Shown: one piece after another, positions 1 through 11,580 of the stretch
How the letters are laid out: the number at the start of each line of letters is the position of its first letter
Position numbering within the stretch: position 1 is the stretch's first letter
Source of the DNA: Caprella mutica
Lineage: Eukaryota; Arthropoda; Malacostraca; Amphipoda; Caprellidae
Reading direction: 5' to 3'
Length of the DNA stretch: 64,000 bases
NCBI GenBank assembly: GCA_947561585.1
Contig: CANNZV010000938.1
Location: 145,657 to 209,656, forward strand
Notes under the pieces: generated by a model
Databases searched by the model: none
What the model saw: the letters and a program-made list of their open reading frames with translations, nothing else
Told to the model about the DNA's origin: nothing
Program-made: the position numbers and the translations under genes

Positions 1-170
1 CCCCGATATACATATATTTTATGTCTAATCAGTAATGAACTACAAAAGTGTCAATAAGGATTAAATAATATAGGTAAATAAGGATTTAAAAACAGGGGGG
101 CTCGTGACCGGGGGGGCTCATGACCGGGGGGGCTCTTGACCGGGGGGGCTTATGACCTACACCCGTTTGA
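1..170. repeat. Right half of a minisatellite-armed foldback-like element (family E), cut by the window edge
   Basis: The first 60 bases match the internal part of the element at 14857-15543 (from about 15165 onward). They are followed at 96-165 by short GC-rich units of the type ggggggctcatgaccg and then by the terminus 'atgacctacacccg', which also ends the copy at 15543. The left half lies outside the window. Confidence 0.7.
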
Positions 171-476
171 GTGATACCTACTCTATTTATTGTTAATTAT
201 ATTTAAAAAAAAATCATAAAGGTAATAGAACCTATGATACTATTGAAGAATACATCTCCCTTATTTTTTATTTAGTGCTTCTATAATCTACGATAATTTC
301 ATATACCAAGACAGATTTAAATTTTAAACATGAACATATTTTCCTTTAATTCCTGTTCCATCTTTTAATTCTGAAATATAAACTTTATGATTTGAAGTCT
401 CTTGATGATCATTGCTGTTCTGATTATTATCTAACTATAACTAATATCATTATATTAACTATTTATTCACTTACAG
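171..476. other. AT-rich spacer, possibly intronic
   Basis: No open frame, RNA or repeat was recognised. It runs into a pyrimidine-containing 3' splice-site-like sequence just before 477, so it may be the intron upstream of the putative exon there. Confidence 0.3.
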
Positions 477-583
477 AAGTGCATCCTTTGGATATGTTCC
501 TCCAATGAAGAGTTACAACAACAAAAACTACGTAAATGGAGTGACGGATACAGTTTTTTCCTTTGAAGAAGAATCCAGACCAG
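477..583 (+). CDS. Putative internal exon of an unrecognised host gene
   Basis: A 3' splice site (cacttacag) precedes an open stretch that reads (R)SASFGYVPPMKSYNNKN and then a segment ending in VFSFEEESRPG. The composition is protein-like (Gly, Pro, aromatic and acidic residues) and unlike the surrounding AT-rich DNA. If the exon ends at the GT at 584 it is 107 nt long, but the donor (GTTCTG) is weak; reading on gives a stop codon about 27 codons later. I do not recognise the protein. The sequence from the end of this exon onward resembles 51420-51520, a mobile-element copy, so the junction between exon and repeat falls near 580. No partner exon is visible in the window. Confidence 0.4.
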
Positions 584-1082
584 GTTCTGTAGATCCCTGC
601 CTCTCCTCTTTATTAGTTTTTATTTATGAATTAATAATTTTATTTAACTTTCTATTACAGTAATAACAAAATAATTTTTTCTCTTACTTGGTATCACTAA
701 TTTTACTATGAAGTCGAACTCTATAGCTATATTCATAAGGCTTGAAAATTAAATCAGAATTTAATAAGAAATCTAGTAGGTTCATAGGCTTTGTGAAAGT
801 TTACTCTCAATCTTCGTTATTTAGCTACATTAAATGATAGTTATCATGTTTAATATTCATTCCATTACGTTACCATTCATGCATATATTTAAATAAAGTG
901 ATCTCTTTATCACAACTTTCTTTACCCCACTCACTATAATATGTAGTTTATAATACCTAGTAAGCAACTGACCAACCAAAATAATAATTATTGCGATACG
1001 GAACTCCTCTGGATGTTCCATTTGTATCCTAACTAACAGTACCAAGCATCCCTAACACATACTCTCCGAACATTACATATCC

Positions 1083-2307
1083 CACAGACCAGTAAAGTAG
1101 AAGATGTTCCAATGCTGCGTGGACACCACTGCACAATAATTTGAGTGGAGAGAGACCACGGGAAAATGAGAACCAATCAGAGACGGTAAGTGCGTGATGT
1201 CACACAAATTGGAAGTTATTAGGGGGAACTAATTTAAATATTGCACGTTTTCTATGCTGTTCATTTTGAGGGGAGACTAAACTAAAACAGTTTTGATTTT
1301 AATGCACTCTTTTAGATTAATTAATAGTTTTCATTCATTTTATAATATTGTGAAAATAATCTATAATATATACAATTTTTCCCACTCTTTCTTATTAACA
1401 GTGAAGACCATATACTATAGTAACTATACTGTATACATAATGATATACCACACAAAATAAATTCTTTTCACAGTAGGTTAATTAAAAATTTATTTTATTT
1501 GAAAGTTATATTTATAGCATATATTATTGAACATCAATTGGCATCACATATTAGTGAAAAATAGTTAGGGATAAAAGAAAGCACTTGAATGATTATTTAA
1601 AATGTTATTGGTCATGTAATCTACCTAGGTTGTAGTTATAAGGGTAAGTTCCGAATTACCGGTCTGTTCCACATCTTCGGTCATATAAGAAAAAACTGTA
1701 TTTTAAAAATTAAATAATTATTAAAAATATAATTTTTCTTATATGATCGAAGATGTGGAACTGACCGGTAATTCGAACTTACCCTAGGGGCCTAGGTATT
1801 TATTGGAATAGGTATCTATTAGTTATGATATTTTAAAACTAATAAATTTATAACACGTACTAGGTATGAAGTTATAGGTACGCATTGATTGAAATATTAA
1901 TAGTTTGAAGTATACACACAACTCTATAAGATTAACGACAGTTGTAATTTCGAGAGCAATAATAACAGACAACCTTCTCTTCCCACACTCTGCAGCGGAA
2001 TGTTTAGTTTTTGGCGTGGACAGTGAACAACAAAACAGAACAAGTTCAAATTATAGAAAAATGATTTATGAGATTATATATGAATATTTTGAAACAATAA
2101 AGGAATATGAACATTTACAATCACAAAAATATAATTTTCGCATTAGGAGATATCATAAAATATACCTAATAATCACATCAGAAATAATGCAATAGTGAAT
2201 GTAGTAAGAATGATTGAAACGTCACGCACTTACCATTTTGACGTGTCATCAGTCGCTAGATATTTGAAATGACTGTATTGGGACATCTTCTACTTTACTG
2301 GTCTTTG
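1083..2307. mobile_element. hAT-like non-autonomous DNA element, 1225 bp, with target-site duplication
   Basis: The ends are inverted repeats of about 27 bp sharing AGACCAGTAAAGTAGAAGATG. They are flanked by the direct duplication CATATCC at 1076-1082 and 2308-2314. The related uninterrupted copies at 52447 and 56305 show the empty site with a single copy of this region. Subterminal segments are also inverted (ggtaagtgcgtgatgtcac against gtcacgcacttacc). A 7-8 bp duplication suggests the hAT superfamily, but no transposase was recognised. An open frame of 96 codons at 1905-2195 has no recognisable similarity. Confidence 0.7.
1642..1784. repeat. Near-perfect hairpin (foldback MITE) inside the hAT-like element
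   Basis: The arms 1642-1694 and 1731-1784 are inverted copies beginning GGGTAAGTTCC and ending GGAACTGACCGG...TTACCC, with an A/T-rich loop of about 36 bp. A much more diverged relative is at 13851-13990. Confidence 0.8.
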
Positions 2308-2585
2308 CATATCCTTCGCGGAACACCGGGTTAGTTCCTGAGAGGAGTTCCTCCGCACTTTACCAAATCGGAACACCTCTCGAACTCCGCACCTGACATA
2401 CAGGTGATGTGCGATGAGGAATTCCACGGGAGGTACTCCGGACATAAATTGGTACTTGGGTACTACTAAAAAGTATCATATTTCCAATGAGTGCACCTAA
2501 TTATATTTTAGATACCTATAAATAGTAATATACTTCATTCTAACTCTGATAGTATTTCACTCTGTTGTTCCAATCATAAAATATT

Positions 2586-2835
2586 TCATATTCGTCTAGC
2601 CTCGCAAGGGATCCAAGAAATAACATCCTTTTTATGTTTGCATTAAGTTCCATTTGGATATGATTCCTTTTGAATACAATTCGAATGTTTGCTGTAAATT
2701 CCATGAGGATATGTTTCCTTTTGAATACAATTCGAACATTCGCTCAGCATTCTTTTGGGATGTGGGATCAGAAGCGGAGATGCGGTACTCCAAACGAGTT
2801 CCCGGGGATATTGTCATATTACCTGGGTCCATATT
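2586..2835 (-). repeat. Truncated CCCAGGTAAC-family element, minus orientation
   Basis: Read on the minus strand it starts 'acccaggtaatatgacaata' near 2830, followed by 'cccgggaactcg', then a duplicated segment (gaatgttcgaattgtattc with variants). The segment at 59010-59215 is a plus-strand relative. The open frames here on both strands come from this repeat and are not proteins. Confidence 0.65.
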
Positions 2836-3105
2836 TGTTTATATAATCTCTATTCCCTATTTTATTGATTTATTGTCTTGAAATTTGAATTAAAAAAAAA
2901 AATTTAGATTATGAATATATTGAATTCATGGAGGTAATTAAAAAAATTATTTTCGATTACATTTATATCATTTACTGTTCTTGAATTAATAGAATTTTTT
3001 TTTTTCGAAGCTGTATAGCTTCATCTACAATATAAAACCTTTTATTTTGATAATAATTGTATAAGTTTCGCGTAAATAACTATTTATTACATACGACACT
3101 GAATC
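2836..3105. other. AT-rich spacer
   Basis: Low-complexity A/T-rich sequence with short homopolymer runs. Nothing recognised. Confidence 0.5.
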
Positions 3106-3842
3106 ACAGTGTTTTATTACCTTCGCAGAATGCGGGAAGGTCATATTTTCATCGGCATTTATTTATTTATTTACATATTTATCATCTTGTTATTCGCTTA
3201 ACTGAAAAAGTGTTCAACCAAAATGCCTGAAATTTGGTGAAACGATTGGTCCATGTCCAGTGACCTGCTGGTAGAGTTTTGAGAGCGACCCTCTCAAAGG
3301 TCAAGGTCATGGTCATTTATAACTCAAAAAGTATTTCACCATATTGCATGAAACTTGGTGGGAGGATTGGTCAATATACAGGAACCATTTTGCTAGATTT
3401 TGGGAGCGATCAGGTCAAAGGTCAAGGATCAAGGTCAAGGCCATTTATAAGTCAATAACTCAAAAAAGTATTTAATCAAATTGTTTGAAATTTAATGGGA
3501 CGATTAGACAATGTCCAGGAACCATCTGGTTGAATTTTGGGAGCGATCCAGTCAAAGGTCAAGGTCAAGGTCATTTATAACTCAATAACTCAAAAGTATT
3601 CAACCAAATTGTCTGAAATTTGATGGTACAATTGTTCAATGTCCAGTAACGATCTGGTACAGTTTTGGAAGTGATCTGGTCAAAGTCATTTATAACTCAA
3701 TAACTCAAAAATTATTGTACCATATTGCATGAAACTTGTTGGGACGATTGGTTTTTATGCAGTTAGCAGTTTCTTAAATTTTGGGAGAGAACGGTTCAAA
3801 GCGGTGGCGAAGGTATGCGCTCTACCGAGTGCACATAATCTA
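3106..3842 (+). repeat. Tandem ~120-bp repeat rich in TCAAGGTCA motifs
   Basis: Five to six diverged units of about 120 bp each contain 'tcatttataactcaa', 'tgaaatttggtggga', 'caatgtccaggaacc' and 'attttgggagcgatc', with one to three AGGTCA hexamers per unit (often TCAAGGTCA). The block starts 'accttcgcagaatgcggg' and ends 'gcgaaggtatgcgctctacc', which reads as a pair of imperfect termini. An inverted, shorter relative is at 17255-17565. Confidence 0.75.
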
Positions 3843-5405
3843 GTTATAAGACTATAATTGAATAAACTATCGGTTAGTTTTTTATTATAAACACAACACA
3901 ATATTAACAATCTGTAAATATTACCAAGCCGTTCAACTTTCTAGAAAATAACTAAGTTTTGAAAAATATATTGCTTATAAAAACAATCATTTCGAATTTT
4001 CAACTCATCAGAATGTGAGCCTAGCAAGTGTTTTACTCTCTATATTTAAATGATAGACATCAAGAACTGCGACATGAGAACTACGATATAATGTTGTGTC
4101 CGAGGAGCGAGGAGCTGGCCACAGATGAAACCCTACACTGACCAACTACTGAATTAGCGCTATGGCAGCGTTTTCCGTGCAGGATCTACAATATCAAACG
4201 ATGTAAGTGTTAAGGATTCATTTTCTTTACTTTTCTACGTCCACAAAGATATTAAGAACTTTAAAACCCTTCAACTTAATCTAATTAAACATATTAAAAT
4301 CTGATCAAAACTAGTATATTATTGTATTGGATTATCGGTTATTATATGACAATTATGATTGTACATTATTTGTTTATTACTTAGAAATCAAAGCCAATTT
4401 TTAAAGGCTAGGATTGTAAATCCTGTGCAGAGTTTAAATTATTAAAAGACGGGGTATTTCAATTCCTTTTTCAAATTTCACATTTCATCACGGGGATAGA
4501 ACAGTAACGCTGAAAGATCTGCTACATTGGGGGAACTTTGACACTATTAAATGCTACCATAGTTATGTAGCATCCTAATAAATTTGATCGATCTTTCTAA
4601 ATACTATTTATATTTTTACCCTTTAGAAAAGTTTAAGATTTTGTTGGTAGTCTTCTATTTTTAGTGTATTGTAACCCCTTACAAGCAAATGGTTTCTCTA
4701 AAGGCTTCACCTGATCTTTTTCTCTAAAATCTTAAAATATACTTTTCATAAATATATTCAAACAATACTATTTTAAGATAATGTAGTATATTGGCCTTCC
4801 TCGTTCTTATTATAAATCATGCTTAGGACAATCGAAAATTTGTGGAACATGTCTCGGAATTATTTCTTCTGATAGAAGAAATACTTTAGGAGTGACTTTG
4901 GTAATTTCGTTGATCGTTTTTAGTTAACCTGTTAGAAATATTTACGCTAATTAATACAATTGTTAAAATTGAAGGTAAAGTTTATTATTGTTGTGAGTAA
5001 TATTTATAAATAAAAATTCCTCAAAAGATTTAATTTTACACAAATATCAGAGATGTGAAGATCTCTTTCCTTTGATCTACAGATACTATTTCTTTGAGAG
5101 GTAACCACTCTCAATTATTTATTAGTTACCATAAACCGTACCACCAATTTTCCACTGATACTATTGCTTGTTGGTCAAAGAATGTTTTGTTCGAAGCTGG
5201 AATTGATGTGAATATGTTTAAACTTTCTTAGTACGAGGGCATTCTCAACGTCTCGTGATAAATTGTCTAATGTTCCCATGGAGCATATTATGAAATCGGC
5301 TGAGTGGACAAATTGTAAATCTTTTGAAATCTTTTATAATGAAGCCATAATTTTGGCTATTGTTTCTTCTGAATAAATGTTTTTGTTAGGTATATTTTTT
5401 TTCAT
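3843..5405. other. Unannotated stretch
   Basis: AT-rich sequence without a long open frame, RNA-like fold or clear internal repeat. Possibly old mobile-element remains or intron. Confidence 0.4.
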
Positions 5406-5406
5406 T

Positions 5407-5815
5407 CGGATCCTCTTCTCCTCGGAGACTTTGAAGTCTCCTGTATACTGTTATGACGTCACACCAAGGAAGTAGAACTTCAACGGATAATCCTAAAATT
5501 GGCAGAGCCTTACCTTTAGGAAGGTGAATGCCGACTGTGATTATTCGGAGGCAGTTCTTCTTCCTGGTGTTATATTCCCCCCCCCCCTGTAACGCCCACC
5601 CACTGTCATAAAATTATTTGGGTTCTCCGAGGAGAGGATGACCCTCAGCTTTGAATACTGATATTTTGAGCTTGGCGCGTACACCATTATGATGACCATA
5701 TCTCCTGTATACTGTTATGACGTCTCACCCAGGAAGAAGAACTGCATCCGGATAATCACAGTCGGCATTCACCTTTCCTAAAGGTAAGGCTCTGCCAACT
5801 TTAGGATTTTCACAG
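5407..5815. mobile_element. Hairpin-forming element with inverted and direct internal repeats
   Basis: 5472-5570 and 5729-5813 are near-identical inverted copies (CCAGGAAGAAGAACTGC against gcagttcttcttcctgg, continuing through 'cctttaggaaggtgaatgcc'). The outer arms 'ggatcctcttctcctcggag' and 'ctccgaggagaggat' are also inverted, and 'tctcctgtatactgttatga' recurs directly at 5431 and 5701. A run of C separates the arms at 5578-5587. No coding sequence is seen, and the exact ends are not determined. Confidence 0.7.
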
Positions 5816-6954
5816 CTGTGTCAATGAAAATCAAAGGGGTTCTGAAAACTATGGAGCTAAAACTTGCCCAAATCATTATTGAAGCTTGTTCTTATCTCGT
5901 GAATGAAGTTCAAGCTTCAACAGGCGTTTCATAATTGAATTTAATCCAAATTCGATCATTATGGTTGTTGTGAATGGCTTTTCACGGAGGAAACCTTCTC
6001 GTCCGTCCAGAAAACTTGTAGCCGGCTAATATGTGCCACATTAGCAAGTTCTCCAGTGATTCGTAATGGATTTATCTCAATTTTTCTCTGAAGTTCTTAA
6101 TGAGATTATTCGTTCTAAAAGACCTCTCTGAGGTGCTACTGACCTATGGTAAGCAGCTACAAGTCTCTCTGAACCTTTTTACCGCCCGTGACAATTATAT
6201 TATTTGTCAAATTTTTTCAGAGTTTACTGTATTAACTCAATTACAGACCCTTGTTACTGTAATAACTAAGTTTGTGATAATATGCGTTTTGTTTATAAAT
6301 ATAGTCTTGGTCATATTTAAAATAAAGAATATTCCTTACATGATAAAAATATTCTCGTTATGAAAAATAATTATTTTTTAATAGAACAATTTCTTTTCAG
6401 GAATAAATGCTATTATTCTATTAAACTACAATAATTTTCTGTTCTGAGATAGGTCATGTAAGAAACAAATTTCCTAGTTACAGTACCTCTATATTGAAAT
6501 TGTAAATGAGTTAGGATTTAGCCAATAGAAAATAAGAATGTAGCTATTTTAGATAAAGAAACAATAGAAAATAAGGTTGTAGCTATTTTAGACATGCCGG
6601 AATTATTGGAACATACAAATTGAATTAAAGTTAACGTGAATTATTTGAATACTGTGCAGTGTTCAATAATGAAAAGGTTTATGAATTATTATTACAAAAT
6701 GTATTCTCATAATCTTATTTTATCCAAACAAAATTTATCCATTTTTTACCAAATATTTGTCTTTGTCAGACGATGGATCCATTGGATCCATATGTCATAA
6801 TTCAAAATAATACAAATTATTTAAAGACTTCAAATGTTTTCATTGCATGGAAACATGATATTAGCATCCAAATGTGATTTAAGGTACTTGCTAATATATA
6901 CCTTATCAAGTATGAATCGAATTAAAAAAATATAAACATATTTTTAGAGAATAT
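5816..6954. other. Unannotated stretch
   Basis: AT-rich. The 87-codon open frame at 6100-6363 is hydrophobic and low in complexity in its second half; I see no domain and do not call it a gene. Confidence 0.4.
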
Positions 6955-7112
6955 AAAGCATATTTCAAAGTTAATATGGTCACTTCCCTGGTTTTTTCTG
7001 GGCTTAATTGTTTTGGGCCCAATTGTCTTGGGCCCAATTATCATGGGCCCATTTGTCCGGGGCCCAATTGTCGTTGGGCCCAATTGTCGTTGGGCCCAAC
7101 TGTCGGTGCACC
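6955..7112 (+). repeat. GGGCCCAATTGTC minisatellite with a conserved flank
   Basis: About seven units of 15-17 bp (tgggcccaattgtcgt and variants) run from 6999 to 7105 and end in 'tgtcggtgcacc'. The preceding bases (ataaagcatatttcaaag) and the array recur at 30670-30857 in the same orientation, so this is part of a dispersed element. The units are nearly self-complementary around GGGCCC and CAATTG. Confidence 0.75.
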
Positions 7113-7139
7113 GGAATAATGGCCTTAATATTCTAACAG

Positions 7140-8612
7140 AAGGGTGACAAACTCCCTAGCGTCAAAAGCCTATGCGACAATAGCCCACACCCACAACAGC
7201 CCACACCCACAACAGCCCACACCGACAAAAGCCCACACCGACAAAAGCCCACACCGACAAAAGCCCACACCCACAACAGCCCACACCCACAACAGCCCAC
7301 ACCCACAACAGCCCACACCGACAAAAGCCCACACCGACAAAAGCCCACACCGACAAAAGCCCACACCGACAAAAGCCCACACCGACAAATGCCCACACCG
7401 ACAAATGCCCATACCGACAAATGCCCACACCGATAAATGCCCACACCGACAAATGCCCACACTGACAAAAGCCCACAACGACAAAAAACCCACAGCGACA
7501 AAAGCCCACACCGACAAAATCCCACACCGACAAAAGCCCACACCGACAAAAACGCATACAGACAAAAGCCCACGCCGACAATACCCACACCGACAAAAAT
7601 CCATACAGACAAAAGCCCACACCGGCAAAAGCTTACCAATGGTATCAAAATATGGCTTATTCAAACAATTGCAACGTAACCAATTTCAAATATTGGTTCC
7701 TGAGCAGACGTTAAACCCCTACTAAGTTAATTATTACAAATATTTTCCTATTATTTCTTACAAATATTTTCCTGACTAAATAATCACCCCTTGATCGAGT
7801 CGCAGTCAGCCAACAAACAAAACTTCTCAGATCACCTCTAGACTATAGGGAAACTGCGAGTATATATAAATTAATTTCAGGTAGTTGTTGCTTTCCTGGA
7901 ACAATTTAAATACAATATATCAAGAAGGAACTACAAAACTTTTCAGTTCTTTTACAGTTATAGGCTAACTGTTGCTTCACGGTTTGATGAAAAATTAGAA
8001 TGAACTCTGTATTCAGGACATCAACAACCATTGTTATTGGCTAATTAACATGAATAAAGGATATACATAATTGTAGCCAAATAAACTATTTACGAAGTAC
8101 TTGGCTGTAGAATCTAAGACTATAGCTATCAAAGTTTACAGAGGCTGATGTTTCACTTTTTGATCAGTAATCCTACATGACAATTGAACAAGACGTCTGC
8201 GGGTTACCTGCCATCTAACTAAATGTTCCAAAATATGTATACTACAATTTTAGTTCATAAATTTAAGTGTTTTAAAATTAAGTTCTGTGATAACAGCGTC
8301 CCAAAGTTTGAGCATAATACAAATTTAAAATGAATCCGTAGAAAAAAAAAACTGTTAAATTATTATATTTCTTCGTTCCAACTTTACATATATGGATTAT
8401 TTATATTGCAGGAATAAAAAATTTGTTTTCGTCGGTATGGGCTTTTGTTGGTATGGATTTTTTTTATCTGTGTGGGCTTTTGTTGGTGTGGGCTTTTGTC
8501 GTTGTGGGCTTTTGTCTGTTTGGGATTTTGTCTGTTTGGGCTTTTGTCAGTGTCGGCTTTTGTCGCATGGGCTTTTGGCGATAAGGATTTTGTCGTGTGG
8601 GCTTTTCTTCTC
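7140..8612. mobile_element. Foldback-like element with inverted minisatellite arms, family A, copy 1
   Basis: The left arm, 7182-7632, is about 28 tandem copies of a 16-bp unit (cccacaccgacaaaag and cccacacccacaacag). The right arm, 8423-8612, is the same unit inverted (cttttgtcggtgtggg type). The spacer of about 790 bp includes 8060-8420, which is found inverted at 40955-41310 between a second pair of such arms. The left outer edge reads 'gggtgacaaac', and the second copy ends with its complement 'tttgtcacccc'. Open frames of 60-193 codons on both strands across the arms result from a unit free of stop codons and are not proteins. Confidence 0.75.
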
Positions 8613-9689
8613 GGCATTTTTATATGATACTTCACTGTTATCTAAACAGCTCTCTTTAACAACAGGTATGTTCTGATGAGCCTCCATTATTTAGTCAAAG
8701 CAGGTGAAGAGAGATGAAGTCTAACAGCACTCATAACAAGTATCTGAATTCAGAAGACGAATTCGAAAACTGAGTTCAGAGATTGCATCCAAGATTAGCT
8801 ACCCGCTTGTATCATATCACTCCCTTCATTTAAAGAAACTTACACAGAGGTATCCGGTAAATTGCTCGAATGAACATCGAATGATCAATTGCTCAAATAA
8901 TCAATTTCAATAATTGATTGCTAAACGTGAAAGAAGAAGAAGAGTCAACATGATGATCAGATTGGGCAAGTTTAATAAAAGAAAGTGGCACGAATGATAA
9001 ACGTCTGGGAACGACCGCTCCCTGGGATCAACATTTCCCATGATACTAGGACAAAGTATAGAATGACAGAGTATAGAATAACAAAGTATAGAAAGATTAA
9101 TTTATAATCTCATCAATTTTCCTGATTAAAGTCTCATTAATATTGCTGATCGATGCAATACTCTTTTATCCTATAAACTGAATAAAACATCTATCACTCT
9201 TTTGCATTGTGATATTATTTTATTCCACACACATTTCCTTTCGTGTAACCGTGTCTGCTTTTATTTTTTATGCTGACCCATTCTTACTTCTCACATTCAT
9301 GTTCTTACACCGTGATACTTACTTGGATCACCGGATGTCTATTTATTAACTGACTCAGACATTTTGAACTGTCAACAATGTCTGCTGTCTGAAAATTCCT
9401 AGATAATAACTGCTTTTTCGCAAGATAAATTAATACATTATGGCATTTTATCCGTCACTAGCAACATTTAATCTTTTAAAATAGCAATCTATACTATGCT
9501 ACCCACTGGTACAGTAGATACACTGACTTTACTAATCACATGCATACATCTCTACTGCACTACTCAGTGTCATAGTAGTTTCTTTAATCGCACTTTTTGC
9601 GTTATTGTTATTAACCCTTAACCCATATCACACTGGTTACTCATAACATTCTTTAATTAACTTGTTCGACCTTTTATCGAACCTCATTA
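8613..9689. other. Unannotated stretch with a short 15-bp array
   Basis: No gene was recognised. 9050-9105 holds about three units of 'acaaagtatagaa', a diverged, same-strand match to the large 15-bp array at 10980-11575, so the two flank 9.1-10.98 kb in direct orientation. Confidence 0.45.
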
Positions 9690-10085
9690 ATTCACTTTAC
9701 GGTTTCACATACCGCTATAACTCATTTGAGAAAATCAAACTTTCTCTGATTCTGTGGTTTCAGCTTTTCCACGAACTATACATTACGGTTTCAGTTGTAC
9801 CGAAAACTTTCCTGAGAAAAATTAACTTTCTCCATGGTTTCAGTTTACCACAAACTACTATACGGTTTCAGTTTACCGAAAACTTACCAGAGAAAAATTA
9901 ACTTTCTCCATGGTTTCAGCTTACCACAAACTACTTTACGGTTTCTGCTTACCGAAAACTTACCTGAGAAAAATTAACTTTCTCCATGGTTTCAGTTTAT
10001 CACAAACTACTATACGGTTTCAGTTTACCGAAAACTTACCAGAGAAAAATTAACTTTCTCCATGGTTTCAGCTTACCACAAACTT
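9690..10085 (+). repeat. 76-bp tandem repeat
   Basis: The word 'gagaaaaattaactttctcc' occurs at 9814, 9890, 9966 and 10042, a period of exactly 76 bp. Each unit also contains 'atggtttcagtttaccacaa' and 'acggtttcagtttaccgaaa', themselves half-unit repeats. At least four units are present, with decayed ends. Confidence 0.85.
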
Positions 10086-10979
10086 CATTTAACCCTAATT
10101 TTAACGTGACATGCACGGAGTATCACAAATACTTTTTTTCTTTCTCCCGTCTTCTTTATACCTATTTACTGGTTTCATTCCAAATTGAGTCAAACTGACA
10201 GTTGCCATATTCTGATTTAACTCATACTTAATTGCTATAAATTTGCCTCCTAACATTTCATTTAAACTTCAAGAACTCTCTCTCTCTGTCCCTTCTTATT
10301 GAATAACAAAAGATTAGTGATTATCATATATTATTTTTTCATAAAAAAAATCGCCATATATTCTACTTTATCTATGACTTATTTTATCAATCGTTTTGAA
10401 AAAAAAAAATTTATACTGATTATATTCTACTAATAAGATAATCGTCTGCACTGGGAAAATGAATAATTTAATAAAATCAAAAAGTAATGGATGACTTATC
10501 TTTTTATTCTTCCTCAGCTCCTCCTCTTGTTCGTCTGTGTAGAATTTCTGACTGGGTATATGACTACCAGCTGCTGGTGATCTTTCACTGGCAACAACAA
10601 CTCTGTTTTTTACTTAGTCACTGTTCTTTATCACTTTTTAAATTGAACTTGGTTACTAAAATTGTCAAATAATATTCATTCCTCCAACGTGAGAAAAATC
10701 TTCTCGTTTTATCACAAGTACTATCGTTGTTACTTCACGAAACTTTAGTTGGTGTCTGTGCTCAAGGAATTAACTGCGAGACTGATCAGAAGATGTTGAC
10801 TACACTGACGCTACTTGCGATCTGTGATTAGAGGATGTTTACTTCACGGTGGCTACCTGCGAACTGTGCTCAGGAGATGTTTTCTGAGCGGTGGCTACCT
10901 GCGAACAAACTTGTTCATTCTACAAAGCTTACATTTATAGTGACATACTAATGACGTACTAACTATATCAAATCATTAC
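10086..10979. other. Unannotated stretch with a short ~60-bp direct repeat at its end
   Basis: Mostly AT-rich, with a pyrimidine run near 10270. 10790-10905 contains diverged repeats of 'gaggatgtttacttcacggtg' type with 'ggctacctgcgaac' twice. No gene was recognised. Confidence 0.4.
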
Positions 10980-11575
10980 ATCACAAAAGACAAAGTATCG
11001 AAAGACAAAGTATCGAAAGACAAAGTATCGTAAGACAAAGTATCGAAAGACAAAGTATCGAAAGACAAAGTATCGAAAGATGAAGTTCCGAAAGACAAAG
11101 TATCGAAAGACAAAGTATCGAAAGACAAAGTATCGAAAGACAAAGTATCAAAAGACAAATTATCTAAAGACAAATTATCGAAAGACAAAGTATCTAAAGA
11201 CAAAGTATCGAAAGACAAAGTATCGAAAGACAAAACATCGCAAGACAAAGTATCGAAAGACAAAGTATCGAAAGACAAAGTATAGAAAGACAAAGTATCG
11301 AAAGACAAAGTATCGAAAGACAAAGTATCGAAAGACAAAGTATCGAAAGACAAAGTATCGAAAGACAAAGTATCGAAAGACAAAGTATCGAAAGACAAAG
11401 TATCGAAAGACAAAGTATCGAAAGACAAAGTATCGAAAGACAAAGTATCGAAAGACAAAGTATCGAAAGACAAAGTATCGAAAGACTAAGTATCGAAAGA
11501 CTGAGAATCGAAAGACAAAGTATCGAAAGACAAAGTATCGAAAGACAAAGTATCGAAAGACGTAGCACTAAAAGA
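10980..11575 (+). repeat. 15-bp minisatellite, about 40 units
   Basis: The unit is aaagacaaagtatcg, nearly perfect in 11280-11480 and more diverged toward both ends. Because 15 is divisible by three and the unit has no stop, three of the six frames stay open for 129-165 codons; these translations (SFDTL or KYRKT repeats) are not credible proteins. Confidence 0.9.
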
Positions 11576-11580
11576 CCAAA

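Larger units (their letters stand above)
568..2465 (+). repeat. CCCAGGTAAC-family TIR element, copy interrupted by a hAT-like insertion
   Basis: 568-1082 plus 2308-2465 align with 51425-52602. Shared segments include a 'ggaactcctctggatgttcc' stretch and the right terminus 'aaattggtacttggg'. That terminus is the inverted complement of the CCCAGGTAAC left ends seen at 51402 and 56113. The middle is displaced by the element at 1083-2307. No coding capacity is seen. Confidence 0.7.

Noticed and set aside
7133..7725. Open frames of 60-193 codons on both strands (VGVGFCRCGLLS and TDKSPHRQKP repeats)
   Set aside because: They follow from a 16-bp unit without stops; all frames stay open at once, and the same units occur inverted in other places as element arms.
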